The notes: a model not told the origin generated them from the sequence alone. 64,000 bases of DNA from an uncultured Clostridia bacterium (GCA_934162535.1 CAKPJC010000001.1:62001-126000), one strand, 5' to 3'; positions 43,874 through 52,610 are shown, numbered from the stretch's first letter. Translations and numbers: made by a program.

Positions 43874-44140
43874 TCAACTAAGATACATATTGGCACATGC
43901 TATTCTATGAGTTGCGTTTTCAGCGTTCTCATCGAATGTTGCATATAGTTCTGTATCATCCAATTTTAACAACCGGAAGATTTCAAACTTTACTTCTTGT
44001 GCATTCATGATATGCCCATCCATTAAGTATAATGAAGGCACTTCGTATTGCTTGAATGTTTGAGTGTTTGTGACAATAAAACTTTTGTCACAATATTCTA
44101 CGTGGTAGTTTGGCATTTCATGCATGATTTTTATGACCAT
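43874..44140 (-). CDS. Small protein of unknown function in a single-gene cassette
   Basis: This 88-residue protein, MVIKIMHEMPNYHVEY onward, is rich in aromatic and acidic residues, with no membrane segment or recognised domain. It has its own minus-strand promoter, GAAGGGG site and strong terminator. Its codons use more C and G than neighbouring genes, and it contains one in-frame CGG (minus strand, within EIFRLLKLDD) that must be read as Arg for the frame to continue; a +1 shift would end it three codons later. This marks it as recently imported or unlike the host in decoding. Confidence 0.65.
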   Translation of the reverse strand: MVIKIMHEMPNYHVEYCDKSFIVTNTQTFKQYEVPSLYLMDGHIMNAQEVKFEIFRLLKLDDTELYATFDENAENATHRIACANMYLS

Positions 44141-44174
44141 ACGATACACCCCTTCAAAAAAGTGAGATACATAT

Positions 44175-44203
44175 ATTATACAACGAAAAGGCTTAAAAAT
44201 CAA
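44175..44203 (-). promoter_or_regulatory. Promoter of the 88-residue gene
   Basis: On the minus strand TTGATT (44198-44203) and TATAAT (44175-44180) are 17 bases apart. Confidence 0.8.
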
Positions 44204-44245
44204 CAAAAATGCAAGGTTGAATATAAAATTTTAGACGAAAAAAGA

Positions 44246-44274
44246 TTGACAATAGATACGGCATATGTTAGAAT
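44246..44274 (+). promoter_or_regulatory. Promoter of the small-ORF cluster
   Basis: TTGACA (44246-44251), 17 bases, TAGAAT (44269-44274). It is divergent from the promoter at 44175-44203, 43 bases away. Confidence 0.75.
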
Positions 44275-44331
44275 TGTGCTACATTTAAGTAGAGTAACGG
44301 GATTTATAATATTATATAAGAGGGGGAAGAA

Positions 44332-44430
44332 ATGGAAAAATATTCTGATAAAGATAGAGAGCAAATAAATAAAATTGCAAACTATAGAGTAAGGAATTAT
44401 AAGGAGCTAATAGAAGCGATAGAAAATTAA
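44332..44430 (+). CDS. 32-residue peptide ORF
   Basis: ATG 44332 with GAGGGGG upstream opens a charged 32-residue peptide: MEKYSDKDREQINKIANYRV, ending in ELIEAIEN. No signal peptide or cysteine. It lies between a good promoter and a radical SAM remnant, so it may be a vestige of a peptide-maturation locus. It could also be spurious, but the binding site and promoter argue for translation. Confidence 0.45.
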   Translation: MEKYSDKDREQINKIANYRVRNYKELIEAIEN

Positions 44431-44445
44431 TAATAGGAGGGAGCA

Positions 44446-44544
44446 ATTTTTATAAGTTCACCATGTGTTTTTAGAAAAAGGGAAACAGATAAATATTTAG
44501 TATTTATAGAAATAACTAATATGTGTAATATGAAGATAGGATAA
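44446..44544 (+). pseudogene. N-terminal remnant of a radical SAM protein
   Basis: After AGGAGG (44435-44440) the frame reads FISSPCVFRKRETDKYLVFI and EITNMCNMK, then a stop at 44542. EITNxCN is the usual run-in to the radical SAM CxxxCxxC motif; the second cysteine is absent and the rest of the enzyme is missing. No ATG is available at the start; ATT 44446 or ATA 44452 would have suitable spacing. Confidence 0.45.
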
Positions 44545-44549
44545 ATGAA

Positions 44550-44690
44550 ATGGAAATATATGAAGAACAAGTGTCGGAAAATGATGTTGTGGTTTTGGAT
44601 GAGTTAGATGAGTGTTCAATTCAAGTTATTAATAATCTAAGATGCTATAAGGCACTTGATATTGGACAGACAAAAAGATTAAAAAATTAA
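44550..44690 (+). CDS. 46-residue acidic ORF
   Basis: ATG 44550 opens MEIYEEQVSENDVVVLDELD, continuing ECSIQVINNLRCYKALDIGQ and ending TKRLKN. No strong binding site precedes it, and it may be part of the decayed locus. I do not recognise it. Confidence 0.3.
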   Translation: MEIYEEQVSENDVVVLDELDECSIQVINNLRCYKALDIGQTKRLKN

Positions 44691-44771
44691 GTAATGAACA
44701 ATTATGAATTTCAAAGGGAAAATGTAAATGTAGTACAAACTATAAAAAAAGAAATAGAAAGGAGAATGTCA

Positions 44772-45119
44772 ATGAAAGAAAAAAATGTTACAATTGAAAC
44801 AATGCAAGGATTGGTTTCAGAAATGGTGAAGAGATATGGATTAGAAATAACACCAGAATTACGCTATGTTGATTTAACGACAGAAGTTGGAGAATTGGGA
44901 AAAGAATTACTAAAAGGTTCTGATTATGGAAAAAAAACATTGGAAAAAACAGATAATTTAGAATCAGAAATGGGTGATACTTTATTTTCTTTGACATGTA
45001 TTGCAAATTCATTAAATATAGATTTGCAAACAGCATTAGTAAATGCAATGAAGAAATATCAAAAAAGATTTAATGAAAAAGGAAGCATTGGATCAGAAGA
45101 AATTGAAATAGATAAATAA
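44772..45119 (+). CDS. MazG-like nucleotide pyrophosphohydrolase
   Basis: This is a 115-residue all-alpha NTP pyrophosphohydrolase of MazG type. The metal-binding pattern is TTEVGELGKELLKG near residue 37 and ESEMGDTLFSLTCIA near 65. Such enzymes remove non-canonical or excess nucleotides. Start: ATG 44772 lies seven bases after GGAG; ATG 44766 is too close to it. Confidence 0.82.
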   Translation: MKEKNVTIETMQGLVSEMVKRYGLEITPELRYVDLTTEVGELGKELLKGSDYGKKTLEKTDNLESEMGDTLFSLTCIANSLNIDLQTALVNAMKKYQKRFNEKGSIGSEEIEIDK

Positions 45120-45120
45120 A

Positions 45121-45162
45121 AAATGAACAACAGAAAATTTGAAACCTGTTGTTCATTTTCTC
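45121..45162 (+). terminator. Terminator after the MazG-like gene
   Basis: AAATGAACAACAG (45121-45133) pairs with CTGTTGTTCATTT (45146-45158), then a short T run. Confidence 0.8.
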
Positions 45163-45351
45163 TTGCGACCATAATGGACAGCAACTTTATACTTTATAAT
45201 AAATTATCTTTTTTTGCATATTATATAGATGCTTAATTGTATCAATTATAAATTCTTTATTCTCTGTATTGTATGTTAAAATCGAAATATAGTATACAAG
45301 GAGGAAACAAATAAAATTATTATTTATTTCCTCTTATAACTATATAAAAAA

Positions 45352-47730
45352 TCAAACATTTTTACTAATATTACCATTCGTATAATCAATACCCTCAAGT
45401 TTATTTCCAGACTTCACAATATTTATAATATCATTAATCTCATCAATAGCTTCATCCAAAATATCAATTCTAACAATATCAACATCAATATCTTTATGAC
45501 AAAAAGAAGTAATCTTACTATTAAAAATTGTAGTAACAGTTTCAATATTATCAGGAATGATTCTAAACAAAAAGCCAAGTCGATCTTTCAAATAATACTT
45601 ATTACCAGACTCGCAAAACCTTTTACAATCAGGATAACACTTATTTGAATGTCCCAACAAACAATAATTAGAATTCATCAAAGGAATTTTACCATATACA
45701 ATAAGTTCCTTTTTCTTATCACAACAAATACAATGCAAATCAAAGCTATTCAACTCAGGAGACAATGTAATAGTGCTTGAATTCAATTCCTTAATAGTCA
45801 AATCATTAAAAACATTAAAAGTATAATTACAAATAAAGTCATACTCATTAAAATAATCTTTTAAAAGCTCAAAATCTCCAATGTTTGAAATTACAAAACC
45901 CTTTATATTGTATGTATTTAAAATACTTGGAATATTACCATTAATAAGTTTATTATAATTATTTCTAATAATTGTTGGCATATAGATGTATGTATTAAAC
46001 TTTTCTGAAATACATTTTAGAACATCTATATATCTTTTAGAAACAAAATACTTAAAAGGGATATATATTTTATCAATTCCATTCAAACGCATATAATCAA
46101 AATCCAAATTTATAACATTCAACAACAAACTAATGTTCTTATCTGGAATATGTTTATGAACATTAGATAATTCAATGTTCGGGATATCTGGTAACTTCCT
46201 TTTAAAAGAAGATATAAGTTTTTCTTCATAGTCAGTTAAAGCCTGTCTTCTTAACTCATTTAATTTACTAATACTTGGAATATATAAATTATCATCCAAA
46301 TCAATTTCAAAATTCACAAATTGAAAAGGCGTATTATTGGTTTTTGAAAGTTGATTAATCAATCTTTCTTTAGTTATTGGAGAATTAAGTGCCCCAATAG
46401 GGACAAGCTGAGAAATAGTCTCAACTGAAATGTCAGTACTTCCAGATATTTTTATTGATATAGGGCAATTCTTCTTAACAGTAAGTTCACAATTCAAATT
46501 TACTTTTCTAAGTTCAGTATTTAATGTTGAAATAGCAGATTGAGATAGCTTTTTATCCGAAATTTTGTAAAGACTATTTCCAACAAAAATATCACCTTTC
46601 ATTCTGCCAATCTTCACTTTAGTACCAGCAGGAACACTTTTTTCGTTTTTATTATTTACCATTAACTCTGAAACAGTATAAAGCGAATTTTTTCCTTTTC
46701 TGTTTTCAACAGAAATTTTATCGCCAACACCTAAAGTACATGAGGTTGCGAAAGATATATGACCTTTATTATCATTAAAATTTGTAATTTTTCCTAAATA
46801 AATTCCCATATTATTAGCCTTTTTTGGATAAACTAATTTTTGATTTGGAGAATTATCCAAATGTCCACAAGAAAAATTCCCACGATTAAAAACTTGTAGT
46901 AATTCTTGTAAATCATTATAATCTACTTTGTAATCAGAACCTGAAATAGCCATATCTAAATATTTTCTATATATTCTTGTAACAGTTGCTACATATTCGG
47001 GAGTTTTCATTCTGCCTTCAATTTTTAAGCAAGAAACACCAGACTTTACAAGTTGAGGCAGAAAATCTAAGCTACATAAATCTCTTGTGCTTAAAAGATA
47101 GCCTTTGTCAATTAAGGTATTATTTTCTAATAATTCATATGGTAGCCTACATGGTTGAGCACATTTTCCACGGTTGCCAGAACGTCCACCTACCATGCTT
47201 GAAAACAAGCATTGACCAGAATATGAAATACATAATGCACCATGAGTAAAAACTTCAATTTCAGTATTTGAATTTTTACAAATATGGTCAATTTCATTTA
47301 TACTTAATTCTCTTGATAAGACAACACGAGAAAATCCAAGCTCTTGTAATTTTAATACACCATTTAGATTATGTACTGACATTTGTGTACTTGCATGAAC
47401 TTCAAGACCAGGAAAGTTTTTAATAAGATACCTAGCTAAACCTAAATCTTGAACAATAATTGCATCAACTCCAAGAGAGTAAGCTTTTTTTGCTAAATTA
47501 ATAGCATCTGCAAGTTCATTATTTTTTATTAGAGTATTTAATGTAAGATTTGTTTTTACTCCACGAACTTTAGCATAATTAATAGCTTTTTCTAAAGCAC
47601 CATCATCAAAATTGGAGGCAAAAGCTCTTGCACTAAACAGGCTTGCACCAAAATACACTGCATCTGCACCATTTTGCACAGCAGATTTTAAACAGTCGAA
47701 ATCACCAACAGGTGAAAGTAATTCTATCAT
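45352..47730 (-). CDS. Peptidase U32 family protein with DUF3656
   Basis: This 792-residue protein starts IELLSPVGDFDCLKSAVQNGADAVYFG in two parts, the U32 opening. The family signature is EVFTHGALCISYSGQCLFSS near residue 160, with GRSGNRGKCAQPCRLPYEL beyond it; these cysteines bind an iron-sulfur cluster in relatives. DUF3656 follows from about 380, and a Cys-rich end (CICCDKK, CYPDCKRFCESG) lies near 690-745. E. coli RlhA of this architecture hydroxylates 23S rRNA C2501, so an rRNA-modifying role is more likely than proteolysis. Confidence 0.9.
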   Translation of the reverse strand: MIELLSPVGDFDCLKSAVQNGADAVYFGASLFSARAFASNFDDGALEKAINYAKVRGVKTNLTLNTLIKNNELADAINLAKKAYSLGVDAIIVQDLGLARYLIKNFPGLEVHASTQMSVHNLNGVLKLQELGFSRVVLSRELSINEIDHICKNSNTEIEVFTHGALCISYSGQCLFSSMVGGRSGNRGKCAQPCRLPYELLENNTLIDKGYLLSTRDLCSLDFLPQLVKSGVSCLKIEGRMKTPEYVATVTRIYRKYLDMAISGSDYKVDYNDLQELLQVFNRGNFSCGHLDNSPNQKLVYPKKANNMGIYLGKITNFNDNKGHISFATSCTLGVGDKISVENRKGKNSLYTVSELMVNNKNEKSVPAGTKVKIGRMKGDIFVGNSLYKISDKKLSQSAISTLNTELRKVNLNCELTVKKNCPISIKISGSTDISVETISQLVPIGALNSPITKERLINQLSKTNNTPFQFVNFEIDLDDNLYIPSISKLNELRRQALTDYEEKLISSFKRKLPDIPNIELSNVHKHIPDKNISLLLNVINLDFDYMRLNGIDKIYIPFKYFVSKRYIDVLKCISEKFNTYIYMPTIIRNNYNKLINGNIPSILNTYNIKGFVISNIGDFELLKDYFNEYDFICNYTFNVFNDLTIKELNSSTITLSPELNSFDLHCICCDKKKELIVYGKIPLMNSNYCLLGHSNKCYPDCKRFCESGNKYYLKDRLGFLFRIIPDNIETVTTIFNSKITSFCHKDIDVDIVRIDILDEAIDEINDIINIVKSGNKLEGIDYTNGNISKNV

Positions 47731-47822
47731 AATATAATCCTTTCAATCATTAATATAACTATTATAACATATAATTAAGAAAATTTGTAACATAAATGTA
47801 ATAAAAAAAATATTGTCTAATG

Positions 47823-47852
47823 TTGACTATAAAATATAAAAAATGATATACT
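47823..47852 (+). promoter_or_regulatory. Promoter of the cadherin-like gene
   Basis: TTGACT (47823-47828), 18 bases, TATACT (47847-47852). Confidence 0.65.
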
Positions 47853-47902
47853 AGTATCGAAAAAGAGAGAAAATATATAAAGAAACAAAAGAGGTGTAAA
47901 GT

Positions 47903-49144
47903 ATGAAGAAAAAATTGCTTACAATTTTTTTAATAATAATTTCATATATGTTAATTAATTTTATTTGTGTGAATGAGATATTTGCTGTAAATGAAAACGG
48001 AAACACACCATCAGATAGTACTACAACAGGACAAACAGATGAAAAAAATAATACTGAAACTGATAATACTAATGAGAATAAAAAAGATGACACATCAAAA
48101 AATACTAAAGACAAAAATGAAAGCAACAATAAGAAAGATATAACAACTACGAAAAAGAATACAACAACACAAAAATCATCAGAAGCAAGACTAAATGATT
48201 TAGGAATAAGACCAAAAAACTATGATTTTGCTGGATTCAAAAAAGATACAATGTCATACAAAACAACAGTGCCAAATGATGTAAAAGAGGTAACTATATA
48301 TGCTACAGCAGTTGATGCAAAAGCAAAAATAAAAGGGGCTGGAAAAGTATCATTAAAAGAAGGGAAGAATGAAGCAAAAGTAGTTGTAAAAGCTGAAGAT
48401 GGAAAAACAACGAAAACATATACAATAGAAATAACAAGAGAAGAGGCAAAACAAGAAGAAAAGGTAGAAGAACAAAAAGAAGTTGTTGCAGAAAATGAGG
48501 AAGAAAAGGAACTAGGACTTACAAAACTAACAGTAAGTGGAATAGAACTATCTCCAAAATTTGATACAGCAATATATGAGTATAAGGCAGAATTATCAAA
48601 GGATTTAAGTGAATTAGACATTAATGCAGAAGCAAATAATACAGAAGCAACAGTTGAGATAATAGGAAATAAAAATTTACAACCAGGAGAAAATATAATA
48701 ACTATTTTATTAAGCAATGCTAATAAAGAGGAATTTGCAACATATCAAATAATTGTAAATAAAGAAGTAAAAGAAGAAACTGTTGCAGGTGTCAGCTGGA
48801 AAGACCCATCAACATGGGGACTAAAAGAAAAAATTATTGTAGGCATTATAGGTGCAATAATATTATTGATAATAATACTTATAATTGTAAAAGTAAAAAA
48901 AGCAAGAGAAGAAGATGACGACCTTGACCTACCAGGTGCAGAAGAGCTTGATAGAGCATTAACAGAACATCAAGAACTTAATGAAGATGTTGAAGAAGAG
49001 AAACCAAGAAGAAAATCATCAAATTTTATAGAGGATATATATTCTTCAAATATGAACAGAAAAAGTGAAGAAGAAAAATCAGATATTGAAAAAGCTCAAG
49101 AGTATTTTGAAGAACATTCAAGAAGAAGGGGTAGACATTTTTAA
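47903..49144 (+). CDS. Membrane-anchored protein with two cadherin-like beta-sandwich domains
   Basis: This 413-residue protein has a signal peptide (about 1-28, ending near IFAVN), then a Thr/Asn/Lys-rich linker to about 95. Two cadherin-like domains follow, about 95-180 (RLNDLGIRPKNYDFAGFKKD) and 205-295 (GLTKLTVSGIELSPKFDTAI). A membrane helix lies near 313-332 and an acidic/basic cytoplasmic tail follows. These domains are common in clostridial surface proteins and bind partners or glycans. The cytoplasmic tail of 80 residues is unusual for a pure adhesin. Confidence 0.82.
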   Translation: MKKKLLTIFLIIISYMLINFICVNEIFAVNENGNTPSDSTTTGQTDEKNNTETDNTNENKKDDTSKNTKDKNESNNKKDITTTKKNTTTQKSSEARLNDLGIRPKNYDFAGFKKDTMSYKTTVPNDVKEVTIYATAVDAKAKIKGAGKVSLKEGKNEAKVVVKAEDGKTTKTYTIEITREEAKQEEKVEEQKEVVAENEEEKELGLTKLTVSGIELSPKFDTAIYEYKAELSKDLSELDINAEANNTEATVEIIGNKNLQPGENIITILLSNANKEEFATYQIIVNKEVKEETVAGVSWKDPSTWGLKEKIIVGIIGAIILLIIILIIVKVKKAREEDDDLDLPGAEELDRALTEHQELNEDVEEEKPRRKSSNFIEDIYSSNMNRKSEEEKSDIEKAQEYFEEHSRRRGRHF

Positions 49145-49149
49145 CTTTG

Positions 49150-49176
49150 AAGTCGCAATTTGCGACTTTTTTTTTT
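49150..49176 (+). terminator. Terminator after the cadherin-like gene
   Basis: AAGTCGC and GCGACTT form a seven-pair stem around five bases, followed by a long T run. Confidence 0.88.
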
Positions 49177-49229
49177 AACTTCAAATGATAATAGATTTAT
49201 AAAGCAATTCAAAAGAAAGTAAAAATGAG

Positions 49230-49262
49230 ACTGCTCTGCACCCACAAGGGGTACAAAGCAGT
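49230..49262 (-). terminator. Terminator of the tRNA-Thr gene
   Basis: On the minus strand ACTGCTTTGTACCC pairs with GGGTGCAGAGCAGT with two T-G pairs. A T-rich run follows. Confidence 0.7.
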
Positions 49263-49264
49263 AT

Positions 49265-49340
49265 TGGTGCCACCAAGCAGAATCGAACTGCTGGCCTATG
49301 GGTTACGAATCCATCGCTCTACCAACTGAGCTATAGTGGC
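49265..49340 (-). tRNA. tRNA-Thr (CGT)
   Basis: This 76-base tRNA on the minus strand has acceptor GCCACTA/TGGTGGC (one G-T pair), D arm AGCTCAGTTGGTAGAGC, anticodon loop TTCGTAA, T arm AGCAG-TTCGATT-CTGCT and an encoded CCA. The anticodon stem has one mismatched closing pair. Confidence 0.92.
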
Positions 49341-49580
49341 AAGTATAAAGTTTTTTGACTTCTGCTCTTGAGACTAAAGTTGTCAAAGAAAAGAGTGTTA
49401 TGGATTACATTCTTTATGTATTATAGACTATATTGGTTAAAAAGTAAATACAATTTTCTATTTATTTAGAAAAGTTAGTGTAAAATATTTGCAGACAAAA
49501 ATAAAAAAATTGCTTACATTTAGTTGGCACATACGGTCGAATTTTGTCGATGAAAAGATACAAAAAAGTTGAAAAAATGC
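49341..49580. other. Intergenic region without a recognised feature
   Basis: AT-rich DNA between the tRNA-Thr gene and the next promoter. The tRNA promoter should lie at its left end on the minus strand, but I could not fix its boxes. Nothing else stands out. Confidence 0.4.
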
Positions 49581-49609
49581 TTGTCAAAATAGAAGATACA
49601 TGGTAGAAT
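49581..49609 (+). promoter_or_regulatory. Promoter upstream of the Rpn-like remnant
   Basis: TTGTCA (49581-49586), 17 bases, TAGAAT (49604-49609). The transcript would carry about 150 bases of leader. Confidence 0.7.
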
Positions 49610-49611
49610 AG

Positions 49612-49767
49612 TGCTGTACTCATTAGAGTGCAGTGTTATTTTTTAGCACAGAAAAAATTAACTCAAAAAGTTCTATAACAATATTAGATATGATTTTTTA
49701 AATCTAATATATTAGTAATCTAAAATAAAAAAATTTTATCTTATGAAAATTCAAAAAATAGAAATAC
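49612..49767 (+). promoter_or_regulatory. Structured leader before the Rpn-like remnant
   Basis: Two hairpins are visible: GCTGTACTC with GAGTGCAGT (49613-49634) and ATATTAGAT with ATCTAATAT (49681-49710). No T tract follows, so they are not clear terminators. A regulatory leader or small RNA is possible. Confidence 0.35.
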
Positions 49768-50522
49768 ATGACAAAAGGAGGTGATATAAAACTGGAAACA
49801 CAAACAAGGCAACTAAGAGCAATAAAAATAACTGGAAGAGAAAAGAAGCATGACAAAATTTTCAAAGAAATATTCCAAGACAAACAAGAACTAGTTCAAT
49901 TTTTATTCATGTATATAGGAATAAAAACAAGAACAGAGGAACTAGAGCTATACAATACAAACTTTATAACAACAAACCACAACTATAGAAACGCAGACAT
50001 AGTATATAAAGAAAAAAATAGAGAAGTATATTACCTCATAGAGCAACAAACATATGTAGAAAGTGAAATGGCAAGAAAAGTATTAGACTATAGTACTGGA
50101 ATATTAGGATTACCAGAAAATCAAGGCAAATGTATAGAAAATGTAAAAACAGTGAAGAAGTAATAACATATGCAAAAGAACTAATAGAAAAGAGAATACA
50201 AATAGAATACCTAGGAAAGATACTAAAATATTTGTATGGAAACTTAGAAAACCCAAAGATAAATGACTTAATAGAAGAAATAATAAATATAAAAGAAGAA
50301 GAGGAGGCAAAGAAAATGAGCACAATAAGAGAAAGATTAAAAGCAGAATATGTAGGAGAATATAACAAAGGAGTAAGGGTCGGAATAAGCCAAAATATAA
50401 TAGAAACAATAAAAAAATTAGTACAAGAGAACATGACTAATCAATTCATAAAAAGAATAACAGGCTATAAAGAAGAAGAAATAGAAAAAATCAGAAAAGA
50501 AGCAAAAAGACGAAAAACATGA
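49768..50522 (+). pseudogene. Rpn family nuclease/putative transposase, internally deleted and frameshifted
   Basis: The first frame (to 50163) has the PD-(D/E)XK core of the Rpn family: HDKIFKEIFQDKQELVQF, NADIVYKEKNREVYYLIEQQ and MARKVLDYSTGIL. The frame ends early, and a second one from 50130 carries the family's C-terminal part, KNSEEVITYAKELIEKRIQI onward with EYNKGVRVGIS. The central 100 or so residues are missing, so this is an internal deletion. No CGG lies at the junction, unlike the other breaks in this window. AAGGAGGTGAT lies inside the first codons, so the original start may have been CTG 49792. Confidence 0.7.
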
Positions 50523-50643
50523 AAAGTAAAAAGTTAAATAAGAGAATAATTGCTATAGTATCAATAGTATTGGTAGTGATAATATTAATAACAACGGTAA
50601 TTTGCTTAGTAACAAAAAAATATGTACATCAAATAAACAATAA
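50519..50643 (+). pseudogene. 5' fragment of a membrane-anchored protein cut by the cassette at 50645
   Basis: ATG 50519 overlaps the preceding stop as ATGA. It reads MKSKKLNKRIIAIVSIVLVV followed by IILITTVICLVTKK, a basic start and membrane helix in native AT-rich codons. Near 50643 the frame runs into G+C-rich DNA of the cassette and continues as antisense of the next gene to 51058, which is not plausible protein. I saw no continuation on the far side. Confidence 0.55.
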
Positions 50644-50644
50644 A

Positions 50645-50675
50645 AAAGTTCCCCCACAATTAGTGGAGGAACTTT
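50645..50675 (-). terminator. Terminator of the G+C-rich cassette gene
   Basis: Bases 50645-50657 and 50663-50675 pair with one mismatch; on the minus strand AACTTTTTTAT follows. It lies just after the stop of the gene at 50680. Confidence 0.85.
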
Positions 50676-50679
50676 CGGG

Positions 50680-51000
50680 TCACTTGACGAAAGGTTCGGG
50701 GTTGGTCTTCCGGAGGTTGGCGATAACTTCTTCCTTGGAGAGGGTGCTCAGGCTCCTTAAAGTTTTCTTAAGGCACGCCCTGTTCTTCTTGCAGACCTGT
50801 TCCCAAAGGATGGTAAGGTACATACCCTTGACGCCCTTCTGCTCAAGAACTTTCAGGTTCTTGATGAGGTCTCCCTCAAACGTAATCATCTGCATTAGAG
50901 ACTTCTCGGCCATGGCGTTACCATCGGCTAAGATGTTAAAAGCCTCATCAAAAGATAGGCCGCTCCGGATCTTCAACTCGTTAGCTGCTTTCTTTGTCAT
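50680..51000 (-). CDS. G+C-rich 106-residue gene of unknown function (imported cassette)
   Basis: This 106-residue, basic, helical protein starts MTKKAANELKIRSGLSFDEA and ends RKTNPEPFVK. No membrane segment or known motif; KGVKGMYLTILWEQVCKKN is a distinctive stretch. It has AAAGGAG upstream, its own promoter and a terminator. Its base composition is close to half G+C by eye, in sharp contrast to all neighbours. It uses two CGG codons (KIRSG and NLRKT) as arginine. It interrupts a native membrane-protein gene, so it is a recent insertion. Confidence 0.75.
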   Translation of the reverse strand: MTKKAANELKIRSGLSFDEAFNILADGNAMAEKSLMQMITFEGDLIKNLKVLEQKGVKGMYLTILWEQVCKKNRACLKKTLRSLSTLSKEEVIANLRKTNPEPFVK

Positions 51001-51093
51001 AATGTCTCCTTTTTACTTTTACACAAAGGCAATGCCAATGTATATAAAAGTGGTATAATTGTTTAACTCGCTATACCTACGAGAGATACTTAA

Positions 51094-51122
51094 ATTATAG
51101 CATGATTTACATAAAAAGTCAA
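51094..51122 (-). promoter_or_regulatory. Promoter of the G+C-rich cassette gene
   Basis: On the minus strand TTGACT (51117-51122) and TATAAT (51094-51099) are 17 bases apart. The leader has a CTCG/CGAG hairpin near 51066-51083. Confidence 0.82.
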
Positions 51123-51174
51123 ATTTTTGTCGAAAAAGCCAATAAAAAAGGAGAAATCTTAACATTTTTTATCG

Positions 51175-51215
51175 AAAAAAAGCTACTAAATGACATAAAA
51201 AGCTATTTAGTAGCT
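51175..51215 (-). terminator. Terminator of murC
   Basis: On the minus strand AGCTACTAAAT and ATTTAGTAGCT pair perfectly, followed by six T residues. Confidence 0.85.
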
Positions 51216-51230
51216 ATCAATTTATAAAAA

Positions 51231-52610
51231 TTATTCAACTATCATAGGTCCAATTTCAGTAACAGTACCAGCACCTAAAGTAAGAACAATATCATTTTCT
51301 TTTACATTATTTTTCAAATAAGAGGCACAGTCCTCAAGAGAAGAAATATAAATTGCAGGTTTACCTAATTTAACAATTTCATCAACTAAATCCTTAGAAG
51401 AAATATCATAAGTATTAGTTTCTCTAGCAGCATATATATCAGTAACAATAATATTGTCAAAATCAAGTAAAGCATTAGCAAAATCATGTAACAAATTAAA
51501 TGTTCTACTATATGTATGTGGTTGAAAAACAACCCAAGATTCATTATACTTTTTATTAGCTAAAGCTTTAGCAGTTGCTGATATTTCAGTAGGGTGATGA
51601 CCATAATCATCATAAACCTTTGCGCCATTAACTAATCCTTTATATTCAAACCTTCTATCAGCACCTTTGAACTTAACCAAAGCTCTTTTCATGTGAGCAG
51701 GAGAAATATCATATGCATCACATAAAGCAATACATGCTAATGAATTTAAAACATTATGCTTACCAGGTATAGAAAGTTTTATATGTACAAAAAATTTCCC
51801 ATATTTATAAACATCAAATTCTGGAAATCCATCACTATCGAATGTAATGTTTTTTGCTGAAAAATCAGCATTTTTATTATTAATACCATACTTTATGCAA
51901 GGTGCCTTAGAATATTCTAACAACTCTAAGCAATTCTTATCATCAGCATTAATAACTAAATGACCATCTTCAGGAAGAAGTTTAACATACTTAATAAATG
52001 CTTTTTTTATATTTTCCAAATTTTTATAATAATCCAAATGGTCATTATCAATATTTAATATTATTTCAGATCTTGGACTGAACTTTAGAAAACTCTCAAC
52101 ATATTCACAAGCTTCAATAATAAAGTCTTCACTATTACCAACTCTGTAATTACCATGTAATTCAGGAATAATAGCACCAACTTGAATACTAGGATTTTTA
52201 CCGGCTTCAACAAAACATAAAGAAACAAGTGATGTTGTTGTTGTCTTTCCATGAGTACCTGATATAGCTATTGTGTTTTGATAACATCTAGTAAGCTCGC
52301 CAAGAAAAGTAGACCTTTCAATTACAGGAATACCCAATTCTTTGGCATGCACAAGTTCCACATTATCATCATGAACAGCAGCAGTATAAACAACACAATC
52401 GGCACCTTCAACATTTTTGGCATCATGACCTATATAGACTTTTATTCCAGCACCTTCCAATGTATGTAAAATTTCACTATCAACATTATTACTACCAGAA
52501 ACAGTGAAGCCCCAGTTTAGAAGAATCTCTGCAATTCCACTCATACTAACTCCACCAATTCCTATCATATGTACTTTTTTATATTTTTCTATATTATTAA
52601 TGTTTGGCAT
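51231..52610 (-). CDS. murC: UDP-N-acetylmuramate-L-alanine ligase
   Basis: This 459-residue cytoplasmic Mur ligase adds the first amino acid of the peptidoglycan stem peptide. The N-terminal motif is HMIGIGGVSMSGIAEIL. The ATP loop SGTHGKTTTTSLVSL lies near residue 110, and DDYGHHPTEI near 335 and FQPHTYSRT near 365 follow. ATG 52610 has GAGGAG upstream; an extension of three codons lacks spacing. Single transcription unit with its own terminator. Confidence 0.96.
   Translation of the reverse strand: MPNINNIEKYKKVHMIGIGGVSMSGIAEILLNWGFTVSGSNNVDSEILHTLEGAGIKVYIGHDAKNVEGADCVVYTAAVHDDNVELVHAKELGIPVIERSTFLGELTRCYQNTIAISGTHGKTTTTSLVSLCFVEAGKNPSIQVGAIIPELHGNYRVGNSEDFIIEACEYVESFLKFSPRSEIILNIDNDHLDYYKNLENIKKAFIKYVKLLPEDGHLVINADDKNCLELLEYSKAPCIKYGINNKNADFSAKNITFDSDGFPEFDVYKYGKFFVHIKLSIPGKHNVLNSLACIALCDAYDISPAHMKRALVKFKGADRRFEYKGLVNGAKVYDDYGHHPTEISATAKALANKKYNESWVVFQPHTYSRTFNLLHDFANALLDFDNIIVTDIYAARETNTYDISSKDLVDEIVKLGKPAIYISSLEDCASYLKNNVKENDIVLTLGAGTVTEIGPMIVE

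Noticed and set aside
49768..50522. The break in the Rpn-like gene as another CGG shift site
   Set aside because: No CGG lies at the junction, and a central part of the family is missing, so this is a deletion.
50519..51058. A 179-residue plus-strand frame
   Set aside because: Only the first 40 residues are native; the rest is the antisense of the G+C-rich minus-strand gene and its terminator.
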